Source: Komagataeibacter sp. FNDCF1
GTDB taxonomy: Bacteria > Pseudomonadota > Alphaproteobacteria > Acetobacterales > Acetobacteraceae
Length of the DNA stretch: 64,000 bases
Reading direction: 5' to 3'
NCBI RefSeq assembly: GCF_021295335.1
Contig: NZ_JAIWOT010000001.1
Location: 1,181,001 to 1,245,000, forward strand
Shown here: in pieces, positions 43,016 to 51,019 of the stretch
How the letters are laid out: every line of letters starts with the position of its first letter
Position numbering within the stretch: position 1 is the first letter of the stretch
Made by a program: the position numbers and the translations under genes
Notes under the pieces: generated by a model
What the model was told of the DNA's origin: nothing
Database searches by the model: none
Seen by the model: only the letters and a program-made list of their open reading frames with translations

Positions 43016-43945
43016 GAGCCCGATCCGAAAGTTTTTCAACCCTGACAATGCCTTGCTGTCCGTCGTGTGAGCATTCGGATCGAGGCGATCAATGTCCATG
43101 CGGTTGAGGAAGCAATGGATTGTTCCCAATCTTTGGCGAGCCGCCTGCACCGTCCCAGCCATGCGAATGTCCGTTCCACCACCCAGCGACGCGGCAGGAT
43201 CTGAAAGCCCTTCGTCGTATCGGACCGCCTGATGATTTCGAGGGTCCATTTTCCCATGGCGGCGAGCGCGTTTCGCAATTTGTCGCCAGCATAACCGCCA
43301 TCAGCAAAGATGTGGCGCAGCCAGGGAAAGCGCCTGCGTATCGCTGCCAGGACATCAACGGCCCCATCACGGTCCTGGATGTCGGCGGCATGAACGAGGA
43401 GAAAGATCAGGAAGCCGCAGGTATCCGTCACGATATGGCGCTTGCGGCCCTTGACCTTTTTCCCCGCGTCATAGCCTGAAATCCCGCCACTTTCCGTGGT
43501 TTTCACCGACTGGCTGTCAATCACGCCTGCGCTCGGAGAGGCGTCACGCCCCTCGATCTCGCGCAGGCTCATGACCAGCACCGTATTCATGGCCTCGAAT
43601 ACTCCGGCATCACGCCAGGCGTAAAAATAGCGCCTGACGGTCGAGACCGGCGGAAAGCATTTCGGCAGCAGACGCCACGCGCACCCGGCCGAGGCTATGT
43701 AGAGCATCGCGTTGACCACCTCGCGCATATCCGTCGTGCGCGGACGACCGCCCCGTTTCGCAGGGGGCACAAATGGCATGATCAAAGTCCACTCCCCGTC
43801 CGTCATGTCCGATGGATATCGCAAGCCTTCCCGGCTATACTCGCGCCGGGCAATACCAGTCCATGTCACCATTCACTCCATCTCTTCGCAAAGACGGATG
43901 AATCACAACAGGCTGGTATTGTTCAAAAACTTTCGGATCGGGCTC
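43016..43945 (-). mobile_element. IS1031-type element, copy 3, 930 bp
   Basis: Lies three bases (TTA) from copy 2 in the same orientation; followed by TGA (43946-43948), which matches the TGA before copy 2. The pair therefore behaves as one insertion with a TGA duplication. Confidence 0.93.
43036..43872 (-). CDS. IS1031-type transposase (copy 3)
   Basis: 278 residues, intact, with the DDE regions as in copy 1. Small differences include 'REYSREGLRYPSDMTDGEWT', 'VFEAMNTVLVM' and 'NALAAMGKWTLE'. Confidence 0.93.
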   Translation of the reverse strand: MVTWTGIARREYSREGLRYPSDMTDGEWTLIMPFVPPAKRGGRPRTTDMREVVNAMLYIASAGCAWRLLPKCFPPVSTVRRYFYAWRDAGVFEAMNTVLVMSLREIEGRDASPSAGVIDSQSVKTTESGGISGYDAGKKVKGRKRHIVTDTCGFLIFLLVHAADIQDRDGAVDVLAAIRRRFPWLRHIFADGGYAGDKLRNALAAMGKWTLEIIRRSDTTKGFQILPRRWVVERTFAWLGRCRRLAKDWEQSIASSTAWTLIASIRMLTRRTARHCQG

Positions 43946-44400
43946 TGATGACCAGCGGCGTGCAGAATGGGAAGCCAATTGGTTTGCCGCAGCTTTCCTT
44001 ATGCCGGAAACCGCATTTCGTCGTGCTTATCACGTCTCTGCCAATCAGGCCAAGGCTATATTTAAAGTTAGTCTGCCAGCCATTGAAGCTCGTGCTCGGT
44101 CATTAAAAATAAGAGATTAAAATGAAAGTTCCCGAGTATAGGGTCCGGTTATTTTTATCTGTCGATCTAACCGGATCAACAGCTTTTAAACATAAACAAC
44201 AAAACACACTTAAATGGATCAAAGCATTCCAAAATTTTTATGGAGAATTCCCGAAACTTCTCCGCAATGAATACTCTAAAGTTTGCAGTGATGGCAGGCA
44301 ATTAGTTGAAGATGAACGGGAAAACGGCTACCCAAAACTATGGAAAACAGTCGGGGACGAAATTTTATTTTGTTGCCGCTTAAGAAGCGCGATTCACTTA

Positions 44401-45330
44401 GAGCCCGATCCGAAAGTTTTTCAACCCTGACAATGCCTTGCTGTCCGTCGTGTGAGCATTCGGATTGAGGCGATCAATGTCCATGCGGTTGAGGAAGCAA
44501 TGGATTGTTCCCAATCTTTGGCGAGCCGCCTGCATCGTCCCAGCCATGCGAATGTCCGTTCCACCACCCAGCGACGCGGCAGGATCTGAAAACCCTTCAC
44601 CGTATCGGACCGCCTGATGATTTCGAGGGTCCATTTTCCCATGGAGGCGAGCGCGGATCGCAATTTGTCGCCAGCATAGCCGCCATCAGCGAAGATGTGG
44701 CGCAGCCAGGGAAAGCGCCTGCGTATCGCTGCCAGAACATCAACGGCCCCATCACGGTCCTGGATATCAGCGGCATGAACGAGGAGAAAGATCAGGAAGC
44801 CGCAGGTATCCGTCACGATATGGCGCTTGCGGCCCTTGACCTTCTTCCCCGCGTCATAGCCCGAAATCCCGCCGCTTTCCGTGGTTTTCACCGACTGGCT
44901 GTCAATCACGCCCGCGCTCGGAGAGGCGTCACGTCCCTCGATCTCGCGCAGGCTCATGACCAGCACCGTATTCATGACCTCGAACACTCCGGCATCACGC
45001 CAGGCGTAAAAATAGCGCCTGATGGTCGAGACCGGCGGAAAGCATTTCGGCAGCAGACGCCACGCACACCCGGCCGAGGCTATGTAGAGCATCGCATTGA
45101 CCACCTCGCGCATATCCGTCGTGCGCGGACGACCGCCCCGTTTCGCCGGGGGCACAAATGGCATGATCAAAGTCCACTCCCCGTCCGTCATGTCCGATGG
45201 ATATCGCAATCTTTCCCGGCTATACTCGCGCCGGGCAATACCAGTCCATGTCACCATTCACTCCATCTCTCTGCAAAGACGGATGAATCACAACAGGCTG
45301 GTATTGTTCAAAAACTTTCGGATCGGGCTC
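44401..45330 (-). mobile_element. IS1031-type element, copy 4, 930 bp
   Basis: TTA duplication at 44398-44400 and 45331-45333. It interrupts the cyclase-like gene after codon 93. Its transposase is identical in sequence to that of copy 1 at 20160. Confidence 0.95.
44421..45257 (-). CDS. IS1031-type transposase (copy 4)
   Basis: 278 residues, intact DDE transposase, identical to copy 1 ('REYSRERLRYPSDMTDGEWT', 'SALASMGKWTLEIIRRSDTV'). The identity points to recent transposition within this genome. Confidence 0.95.
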   Translation of the reverse strand: MVTWTGIARREYSRERLRYPSDMTDGEWTLIMPFVPPAKRGGRPRTTDMREVVNAMLYIASAGCAWRLLPKCFPPVSTIRRYFYAWRDAGVFEVMNTVLVMSLREIEGRDASPSAGVIDSQSVKTTESGGISGYDAGKKVKGRKRHIVTDTCGFLIFLLVHAADIQDRDGAVDVLAAIRRRFPWLRHIFADGGYAGDKLRSALASMGKWTLEIIRRSDTVKGFQILPRRWVVERTFAWLGRCRRLAKDWEQSIASSTAWTLIASIRMLTRRTARHCQG

Positions 45331-46164
45331 TTAGGTGCTTGTATCGATTCTTTTATAGAATCTTTGAAAAAATATGGCGAAACAGCTAAAATATATGAGC
45401 TAAATACGAAGGGGAACGCATGGGTTTCATCTTTCCCCACTCCAAATTGTAGTATAAAACCAATAGACCCATCTGGAGAAGATGGTGATCCCGATTCATT
45501 AAATGGAAAAACGCCCTTACCTACGGAAGAAAATGAATTAACTATAGACGAAGATCCAAGTAAATTCGACTTCCTTGGAAAGGGCATCGATGCGGGATTT
45601 AGAATATCTAAAAATTCCGCAGTAAATACTTTAACTATATCTCCAGGCCTTGGAATACTTCTCTGCCAAGCTGCAGCTTCGTCTCGAATTACAAAATTCA
45701 ATAGAAAAATTCATCTTTCGGAAATGCAAACGTTTAAAGGCGTTGCAAACAATAACCCTTACCCTGTCTTAACTATCGATACCTGCAGAGAAGATAATTA
45801 TGAAAATGTTTTGGATATGCAAAGACGCCTTTTAGGAAGGCCAGACCATGCTCCGATACACGAACTCGAACTATATTTAACTGCTTATTTAGAATATTAT
45901 GGTATAGAAATACCAAAAATCAGAGATACACATAATGATAAAACATTTTCTCCTCCAGATTTCTACGAATATTACAAAATAGAATGGGAAAAAGAATTCG
46001 AGCAGGTTAAGCAACAAGACAGAATGATAGAAGATTCATCAGACAAAGATAATGAAGAAACTGAAGAATCGGATATATTGGACCCAAGAAAACAGGAGCT
46101 ATTCAAAAAAATAGCGACGATAACAGGTCAGAAAATTCGGACCTAAGAAAGTCTTTATTTTCTT

Positions 46165-46200
46165 GCGCAGGCACAGGAGCAGTTGGAAAGGCTGCTGTAA
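46165..46200 (+). pseudogene. 3' end relic of a phage gene
   Basis: The reading 'AQAQEQLERLL' plus stop has no start. It resembles the end of the small gene at 33766 ('ALAREQLERPL'). It marks where the cargo with the cyclase-like gene joins the prophage backbone. Confidence 0.35.
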
Positions 46201-46217
46201 CCTGCCACAAGGGACGC

Positions 46218-46613
46218 ATGCGTTATCCAATCGTAATTGAACGTGGGTCTGAGACAACAGCGTATGGCGTGATCGTGCCAGACCTTCCTGGCTGTTTTTC
46301 GGCGGGCGACACCTTTGAAGAGGCCATGAACAATGCGCCTGAAGCCATAACCCTGTGGATTGAATGTGCCCTTGATTACGGGGAGAGTATCCCTGCCCCG
46401 TCGCCCCTTGATGTCCTGATGAATAACCCGGAGTGGTCAGGGCCTGAATGGGTCTGGGCTTTTGCGCAGGTTGATCCAGCTCTACTTGATGAAACGCCTG
46501 AACATATCAGCGTTACGCTGCCCCGCCGGGTTCTGCTGCGCCTGGACGCGCAGGCCGGCACCGCAGGGGAAGCACGGTCGGACTGCATCGCTAGACTGAT
46601 TCTCAATGCGTAA
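46218..46613 (+). CDS. HicB-family antitoxin-like protein, no HicA beside it
   Basis: 131 residues: 'YPIVIERGSETTAYGVIVPD' and 'LPGCFSAGDTFEEAMNNAPE' form the HicB N-terminal fold; 'ISVTLPRRVLLRLDAQAG' is a ribbon-helix-helix. It differs from the HicB at 35239. No HicA frame exists in the short region upstream or downstream. Confidence 0.8.
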   Translation: MRYPIVIERGSETTAYGVIVPDLPGCFSAGDTFEEAMNNAPEAITLWIECALDYGESIPAPSPLDVLMNNPEWSGPEWVWAFAQVDPALLDETPEHISVTLPRRVLLRLDAQAGTAGEARSDCIARLILNA

Positions 46614-46628
46614 CTGAAAACTGGACAA

Positions 46629-47012
46629 ATGATGGATATCAAGCCGATCAGGAACGATGACGATCTGAAGGCCGCCATCACCGAGGTCGGTCGATTGATG
46701 GACCTGCACCCCGAGCGAGGCAGCCCGGATGGTGACCGACTGGAAATAATGGCGGATCTTGTGGCCGCCTATGAGGCCAAGCATTATCCCATTCCGGCTG
46801 CCACACCATTGGATATTCTCCGCTTCCATATGGAGCAGAACGGCCTGACACCGGACGATCTCGCGCAGGTCATTGGCTCACGCCCCCAGGCTGATAGCAT
46901 ATTGGTCGGGCGACGCCCCCTCAGTCTGGCTATGATTACAGCCATCAATGACGCGTGGAAAATCCCGGCTGACCTGCTGGTGCCTGCGCTGGCAGATATG
47001 ACAGCAGAATAA
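46629..47012 (+). CDS. HigA-type antitoxin-like HTH protein, no toxin beside it
   Basis: 127 residues starting MMDIKPIRNDDDLKAAITEV. The region 'IRNDDDLKAAITEVGRLMDL' followed by 'LVAAYEAKHYPIPAATPLDI' and the HTH 'NGLTPDDLAQVIGSRPQADS' match the COG5499/HigA-2 antitoxin group. It lies 15 bp after the HicB-like gene, likely in the same transcript. Confidence 0.78.
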   Translation: MMDIKPIRNDDDLKAAITEVGRLMDLHPERGSPDGDRLEIMADLVAAYEAKHYPIPAATPLDILRFHMEQNGLTPDDLAQVIGSRPQADSILVGRRPLSLAMITAINDAWKIPADLLVPALADMTAE

Positions 47013-47039
47013 AACATTACAAACGGGAGGCACAGCTTC

Positions 47040-47210
47040 ATGCCGCGCAAACCTGAACGCATCATGCCAACGGATGAGAAAGATGCCCGGATCAACCGCG
47101 GCATTACGGCAGGCCCCGACAGTCCCGAACCGACAGCAACGGATTTTCGCAATGCCCGGCCTGTCACGATTGGCTGGGACAAAGTGCGAGGCAGGGCAGA
47201 TCACGACTGA
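47040..47210 (+). CDS. BrnA-like antitoxin, no BrnT beside it
   Basis: 56 residues, ATG at 47040 after GGGAGG. 'ERIMPTDEKDARINRGITAG' and 'TDFRNARPV' match the BrnA start, in which 'MPTxEEDAxIxxGIAADPDT' and 'F...RP' are conserved. It is shorter than usual at the C-terminus. No BrnT toxin is present. Third in a row of antitoxin-like genes. Confidence 0.6.
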   Translation: MPRKPERIMPTDEKDARINRGITAGPDSPEPTATDFRNARPVTIGWDKVRGRADHD

Positions 47211-47307
47211 ATTGTAACTTTATGTTGCCAAATGGTCGCCATATTCAGGGTGCCATGCTTTCTTCTCCGGCGCGTATGGCCGGGACAAGGAAAAAAGGAA
47301 AGCAACA

Positions 47308-47562
47308 ATGCGCAAGTCTGCTTCAATCCTCGCAGCCCTGACGGCATTTGTCGTTGCCACACCTGCCCTGGCGCAGGGAACGAACGATTTCTGCAAGGCA
47401 GTCACCAAGCAACCCAGCGGAGAATGGAAAATCAATTCGGACACCACCGTCATGATCGGGGGCGCCCGGGTGGACCTGAAGCCACAGTCAGTCTATCGCG
47501 GCGAAATCAAGATCAATGAAGAAGACCTGCACAACGAGTTCGACAAGAGCTGCAAGAAGTAA
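47308..47562 (+). CDS. Small exported protein
   Basis: 84 residues with a signal peptide cleaved near 'ALAQG'. The mature part ('NDFCKAVTKQPSGEWKINSD', then 'VYRGEIKINEEDLHNEFDKS' and CKK) has two Cys residues that could form a disulfide. AAGGAAAG precedes the ATG. Unknown moron-type gene. Confidence 0.6.
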   Translation: MRKSASILAALTAFVVATPALAQGTNDFCKAVTKQPSGEWKINSDTTVMIGGARVDLKPQSVYRGEIKINEEDLHNEFDKSCKK

Positions 47563-47920
47563 AAAGGCTATCAATCATGATCAGGCTGTCTTTCTGCCTG
47601 ACATCGATCCAGGAAGGATCGCCCCACATTCAGGGGCGGCCTTCTCCATTTCCCCTTCTTTTACTGCACAGCCCATAATGGCATCCTGCTCCTGACGCGC
47701 CGTGACACGGTGTAATTCAGCCTGCCGTAGGGCATCCCCTCTGGGGTGTACCGCTTGTGGGGTTCATGGCTGGCCCCACCGGTGCGTCGCTTTCCCCTGA
47801 AAATTCCCTGTCCGGTGATCAGCACTGTTGGCTCGGCTTCCCTTTTTGATCAACGGTGAGGTGCGTTGACCCGACTCCTATGAGGGTGATGGTAATTGTA
47901 TCTCCTGCATGGAGGGGCTG
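47563..47920. other. Intergenic region with a hairpin
   Basis: A CGCCCC/GGGGCG hairpin near 47,620-47,640 could end transcription from the left, though the T-run after it is weak. A short minus-strand frame (about 47,875 to 47,665) without a good start contains 'HEPHKRYTPEGMPYGRLNYT' and may be a decayed phage gene. Nothing else recognised. Confidence 0.4.
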
Positions 47921-48208
47921 ATGCCTTATTACAAAGACAATACCTACTTCACCCAGATAAATCCATTACGTCACCCTGATTTTGATGTCGATTTTCCAGT
48001 CGGCAAAAAGACCCCTGTGGCGGGCATATATCGATGCATGACCTGCGGACATGAAATAGGTGTTGCAAAAGATCACGTATTACCGCCAGAGGGAAAAGAG
48101 GGACACCCAACACATCCTTACTATCCCGGGCAAACCCTGCTGGGCAGCACGGCACCGACCCAATGGAGATTGGTGGCGCAGGCGCGCCATGCTCATGACA
48201 CGCCCTGA
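47921..48208 (+). CDS. Small CxxC protein of the 'GIYRCMTCGHE' type
   Basis: 95 residues from the ATG at 47921, which follows GGAGGGG; an ATG at 47909 would be less well placed. Core 'AGIYRCMTCGHEIGVAKDHV' then 'LPPEGKEG' and a C-terminal 'TQWRLVAQ'. Paralogue of the gene at 33239. The single CxxC suggests metal binding or dimer formation. Unknown function. Confidence 0.65.
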   Translation: MPYYKDNTYFTQINPLRHPDFDVDFPVGKKTPVAGIYRCMTCGHEIGVAKDHVLPPEGKEGHPTHPYYPGQTLLGSTAPTQWRLVAQARHAHDTP

Positions 48209-48212
48209 TAAA

Positions 48213-48434
48213 TTACTGACACCGGATTATGCTGACGGGAGTGGCTCTCGACAGGAGCTTTCCTTCCATCTTGGGCTTTTCCCACAGCAGGTGTGAAATA
48301 TCCGCCACCCACTTGGCTACAAGATGAACCTTTTCGGGATGCACGTTACTTGAGATGAAGTCTGCGACTTTCATCACATCTTCATCAATCTCCGGGCGAA
48401 GGACATATTCAATTGCCTGCTGATCTTTCGTCAT
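48213..48434 (-). CDS. Hypothetical small phage protein
   Basis: 73 residues from the ATG at 48434 (MTKDQQAIEYVLRPEIDEDV), preceded by GAGGGAAATAGGATT. Helical, no recognised domain. It follows the large virion-type gene on the same strand. Confidence 0.5.
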   Translation of the reverse strand: MTKDQQAIEYVLRPEIDEDVMKVADFISSNVHPEKVHLVAKWVADISHLLWEKPKMEGKLLSRATPVSIIRCQ

Positions 48435-48487
48435 AATCCTATTTCCCTCATTATATTCCAATAGATCTCTGTTTCCCGATCTTCTCA

Positions 48488-51019
48488 TCAATTCGCCCCC
48501 ATCGCCCGATAGGGGTTCCAAGTCGGCGACAGCCAGAACTTCTGCCCCTGGTTCTGCTGGATGCCCAGTTCGTAGCGTCTGAGATATCCGGGGTTCATCA
48601 TCTCCTGCAGGCGATAGAACACTAGGTAATCGAGGGCTGCGCGGGTATAGAACAGGTTGCCGAAGGGCAGTTCCCGCCGGGCTTCCTGCAGCAGGTTCAT
48701 CTCGAACGTCTTGCCCTTGGGGGCGTCAGCGCTGCCCAGCGCCATGTCGCGGCTGTTGGCGAACATCTTGAACAGGCTGCTGGCATCCGAGAAGGTCGGA
48801 CCTGCTAGCGTCTCGAGGAACGAATTGCCCATGCGGCTCTGTTCACCGAACAGGAAATCACCGTAGATCCCTGCCCCGCCGCCCTGCTGCATGGCGGCCA
48901 GAACCGTGCGCCAGTCGGCCGGATTGCGCGGCTCCTTGCCCACGGCCATCGCTTTCAGGCTCATGGCGACGTAGCCCAACACCGTTGTGGCCACGATCAG
49001 ATGCGCGATGCCCGCCACGTCCGCGCCATCGCGCGTGACCTCCCTGCCCCATACGCGCCGGATATGCGTGAGCGGGAAGGACTTGAATTGCATGAGCATC
49101 CGCATGGCCTGCCCCAGAACCGGGTTCACACGGTCCGCGGCGGCATAGCTGCCCTGCATGAAGGCCTGCGTGCGCGGGTCGATCTCGGTCATGCCCTCGC
49201 GCACCTGGTCGATGATGTAGGAGGACAGTTTGGATTGCAGTTCGTTGCGGGCTTCATCGTGGGTGATGGTGTCGCGCAGCAGCGGTTTCAGGTCGTCCTC
49301 GGTCAGGTGTTCCAGTCCGGCTGGCAGGATGTGCATGTTACCGTCTGCCGCTTCTTTTGCCGTGCCACGCAGGACGTTCCATTCATCCTCGCCTATGCCG
49401 TAGCGCGTCAGGGACTGGCGCAGTTTGGGGTGCAGGGCGTCGAAATCCTTGCCCGCGTTACGCCCAAGGTTGTGGGTCAGCATGGTGCCGAAGCCTTCCT
49501 TCATGGCGTCGGTCCAGTATTGCAGGCCGTTCAGGCGGTGGAAGAACTGCACCGTGCGGCCCATCTTGCCCAGCGGCCCGTCCTCGCCATGGAAGCGCGT
49601 CATGATCGCGCCCAGCGTGCCATCAATCCCCACGCCCATCATCTGCGCAATCTGGCGCCGGTTCCGCGCGCCTTTGCTGAGCGCGCCAGGCACAACGCTT
49701 TTGAGCGCGTTCATGTAGCTTTCCAGCAGCGGAATGCCGTTATGCCGGGCCACCGAGGCCGTGACCGCGATATCCGGCAGCGAGGACAGCACCACGCCAC
49801 CCAGTTTGGTTATGGCCTGGTAGGAGCGCAGGTAGGCCCCGATGGAAGCGATGGTCTTGTTCTGCGGTGCGGCGGCCCGGCCCGTCACCACATCAACCAG
49901 CGCGCCATCCTTCAGCGCGCGCAGTCTATCCACCGTCTTGAAGTCGTTCCGGTCCTTGGCCGCCGTTATGGCCCGGTCCGCCACATGGTCGAACATGGCG
50001 CGCGGGTTGGTGCCCAGCGTGCGCATGACGGCGGCGTTACGAGCGCCGCGCTCCATGCCCTGCATCACGCTATCCAGCACGTTGCCCTGCCCGAACTGCT
50101 CGTTATAGGCCAGCCAGTCATCGGCAGATTTGAAGATCAGGCTACGTTCCTGGCTGGCGCTCTTGGCAGCATTGGCCGGGCCTTTGAAGCCGGACAGCCA
50201 GTCCGACCCGTTGGCGCTTTCATGCACGCCGGATGCCAGCGCCTGCCATGTGGCGCGCAGGTAATGTTCCTCGCTGGTATCGGCATCCAGCCGGTCGAAA
50301 GTGCGCGGATCCAGCTTGGACAGGATGCTGTCGCGCCATGCGCGGTAATCTTCTTCGCCGCCGTTGCCCCGGATCTTCCACATGTCATGGCTCTGGCGGG
50401 TGACGTAATGTTCCTGCTTGCCGATCCATGCCCCGGCCTCGTTCTGCAGGGCGCGGACCTTTTCCTGATGCCGGTGCAGGATTTCGGCGGCCTGTCGGGC
50501 GTGTTCGTTACCGGTGGCTTCGCCCGATGCGGGATCATCCAGCCGCCACATCTCGCGCGCGATGTCGCGGTCGAAGTCGTGGTTGCGGCGCGTCACGGCC
50601 TTGAGCAGACCGGCACGGTCAAGGTCGGTCACCAGCGGGCCCATCACGTCCGCCACCAGCGCGTGCGTCGTGGCCGCGACAGACAGGGCGGCGCCCCGCT
50701 GCGTATTCTCGCGCCCGGCGATAATGCCTTCCAGCGCCTGCGCTTCCTCGCCTTCGGTCAGCCGGGCCATGATTTCCGACCGGCGGGCAAGGTTGATCTT
50801 CTGGTTGCGTTCCTCGATCAGGGAGGCAATGCGGCGCTCCATGCCAAGCTGCCGCCCGGCCTCGCGCGCGGCATCCTGTGGTGACATGCCTTCGCTCATC
50901 AGCCGGTCCATGCGGCGCTGGGTGCTGGCGAATACCTCATGCAGCTCATCTTCGGACAGGGCGCGACCCGCTGCGCGCGCGGCGGTCTCGAAACAGTGGC
51001 GATAGGATCCGTCAGCCAT
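48488..51019 (-). CDS. Large phage protein, likely internal/ejection type
   Basis: 843 residues, largely helical. The N-terminal 200 residues are charged ('MDRLMSEGMSPQDAAREAGR'). The C-terminal third has hydrophobic patches and ends with 'LPFGNLFYTRAALDYLVFYR' and 'MMNPGYLRRYELGIQQNQGQ', a pattern often found at the end of very large podovirus internal or polyvalent virion proteins. Exact role unknown. It overlaps the upstream gene by eight bases. Confidence 0.6.
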   Translation of the reverse strand: MADGSYRHCFETAARAAGRALSEDELHEVFASTQRRMDRLMSEGMSPQDAAREAGRQLGMERRIASLIEERNQKINLARRSEIMARLTEGEEAQALEGIIAGRENTQRGAALSVAATTHALVADVMGPLVTDLDRAGLLKAVTRRNHDFDRDIAREMWRLDDPASGEATGNEHARQAAEILHRHQEKVRALQNEAGAWIGKQEHYVTRQSHDMWKIRGNGGEEDYRAWRDSILSKLDPRTFDRLDADTSEEHYLRATWQALASGVHESANGSDWLSGFKGPANAAKSASQERSLIFKSADDWLAYNEQFGQGNVLDSVMQGMERGARNAAVMRTLGTNPRAMFDHVADRAITAAKDRNDFKTVDRLRALKDGALVDVVTGRAAAPQNKTIASIGAYLRSYQAITKLGGVVLSSLPDIAVTASVARHNGIPLLESYMNALKSVVPGALSKGARNRRQIAQMMGVGIDGTLGAIMTRFHGEDGPLGKMGRTVQFFHRLNGLQYWTDAMKEGFGTMLTHNLGRNAGKDFDALHPKLRQSLTRYGIGEDEWNVLRGTAKEAADGNMHILPAGLEHLTEDDLKPLLRDTITHDEARNELQSKLSSYIIDQVREGMTEIDPRTQAFMQGSYAAADRVNPVLGQAMRMLMQFKSFPLTHIRRVWGREVTRDGADVAGIAHLIVATTVLGYVAMSLKAMAVGKEPRNPADWRTVLAAMQQGGGAGIYGDFLFGEQSRMGNSFLETLAGPTFSDASSLFKMFANSRDMALGSADAPKGKTFEMNLLQEARRELPFGNLFYTRAALDYLVFYRLQEMMNPGYLRRYELGIQQNQGQKFWLSPTWNPYRAMGAN

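Larger units (their letters stand above)
41706..44120 (+). pseudogene. ImmA/IrrE-family metalloprotease, split by two tandem IS1031-type elements
   Basis: Joining 41706-42082 to 43949-44120 gives a perfect 182-residue frame. 'SIERDRFTIAHELGHLFLHL' carries the zinc motif HExxH (His94, Glu95, His98). After the junction, 'RRAEWEANWFAAAFLMPETA' is the conserved downstream helix, with a Glu ligand near 132. ImmA/IrrE proteases cleave phage or stress repressors. The insertions separate the HExxH from the third ligand, so the gene is now inactive. The next gene starts two bases after its stop, so the two were one operon. G+C is low compared with the prophage. Confidence 0.85.
44122..46146 (+). pseudogene. 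Class III nucleotide cyclase-like protein (Pycsar-type motifs), split by IS1031-type element
   Basis: Removing 44401-45330 and one TTA gives a 363-residue frame. 'VRLFLSVDLTGSTAFKH' (Asp15) and 'PKLWKTVGDEILFCC' (Lys75, Asp79) are the two metal-Asp segments of class III adenylate/guanylate cyclase domains. 'SKFDFLGKGIDAGFRISKNS' (Asp172, Gly175, Asp179, Arg183) sits where canonical cyclases have D-Y-x-G-x-x-V-N-x-A-x-R. The Asp in place of Asn and the short domain recall the pyrimidine cyclases of Pycsar anti-phage systems. The rest (about 200-363) is unassigned and charged. No cyclic-nucleotide-binding effector lies beside it; its partner is the ImmA-like gene. Strongly A+T-rich. Confidence 0.7.

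Noticed and set aside
44505-45389. Plus-strand frames through the IS1031-type copies
   Set aside because: They are antisense to intact transposases and recur in every copy.
49001-50884. A 627-codon plus-strand frame opposite the large virion gene
   Set aside because: It is the antisense of a high G+C coding region; composition and lack of any domain mark it as a shadow.
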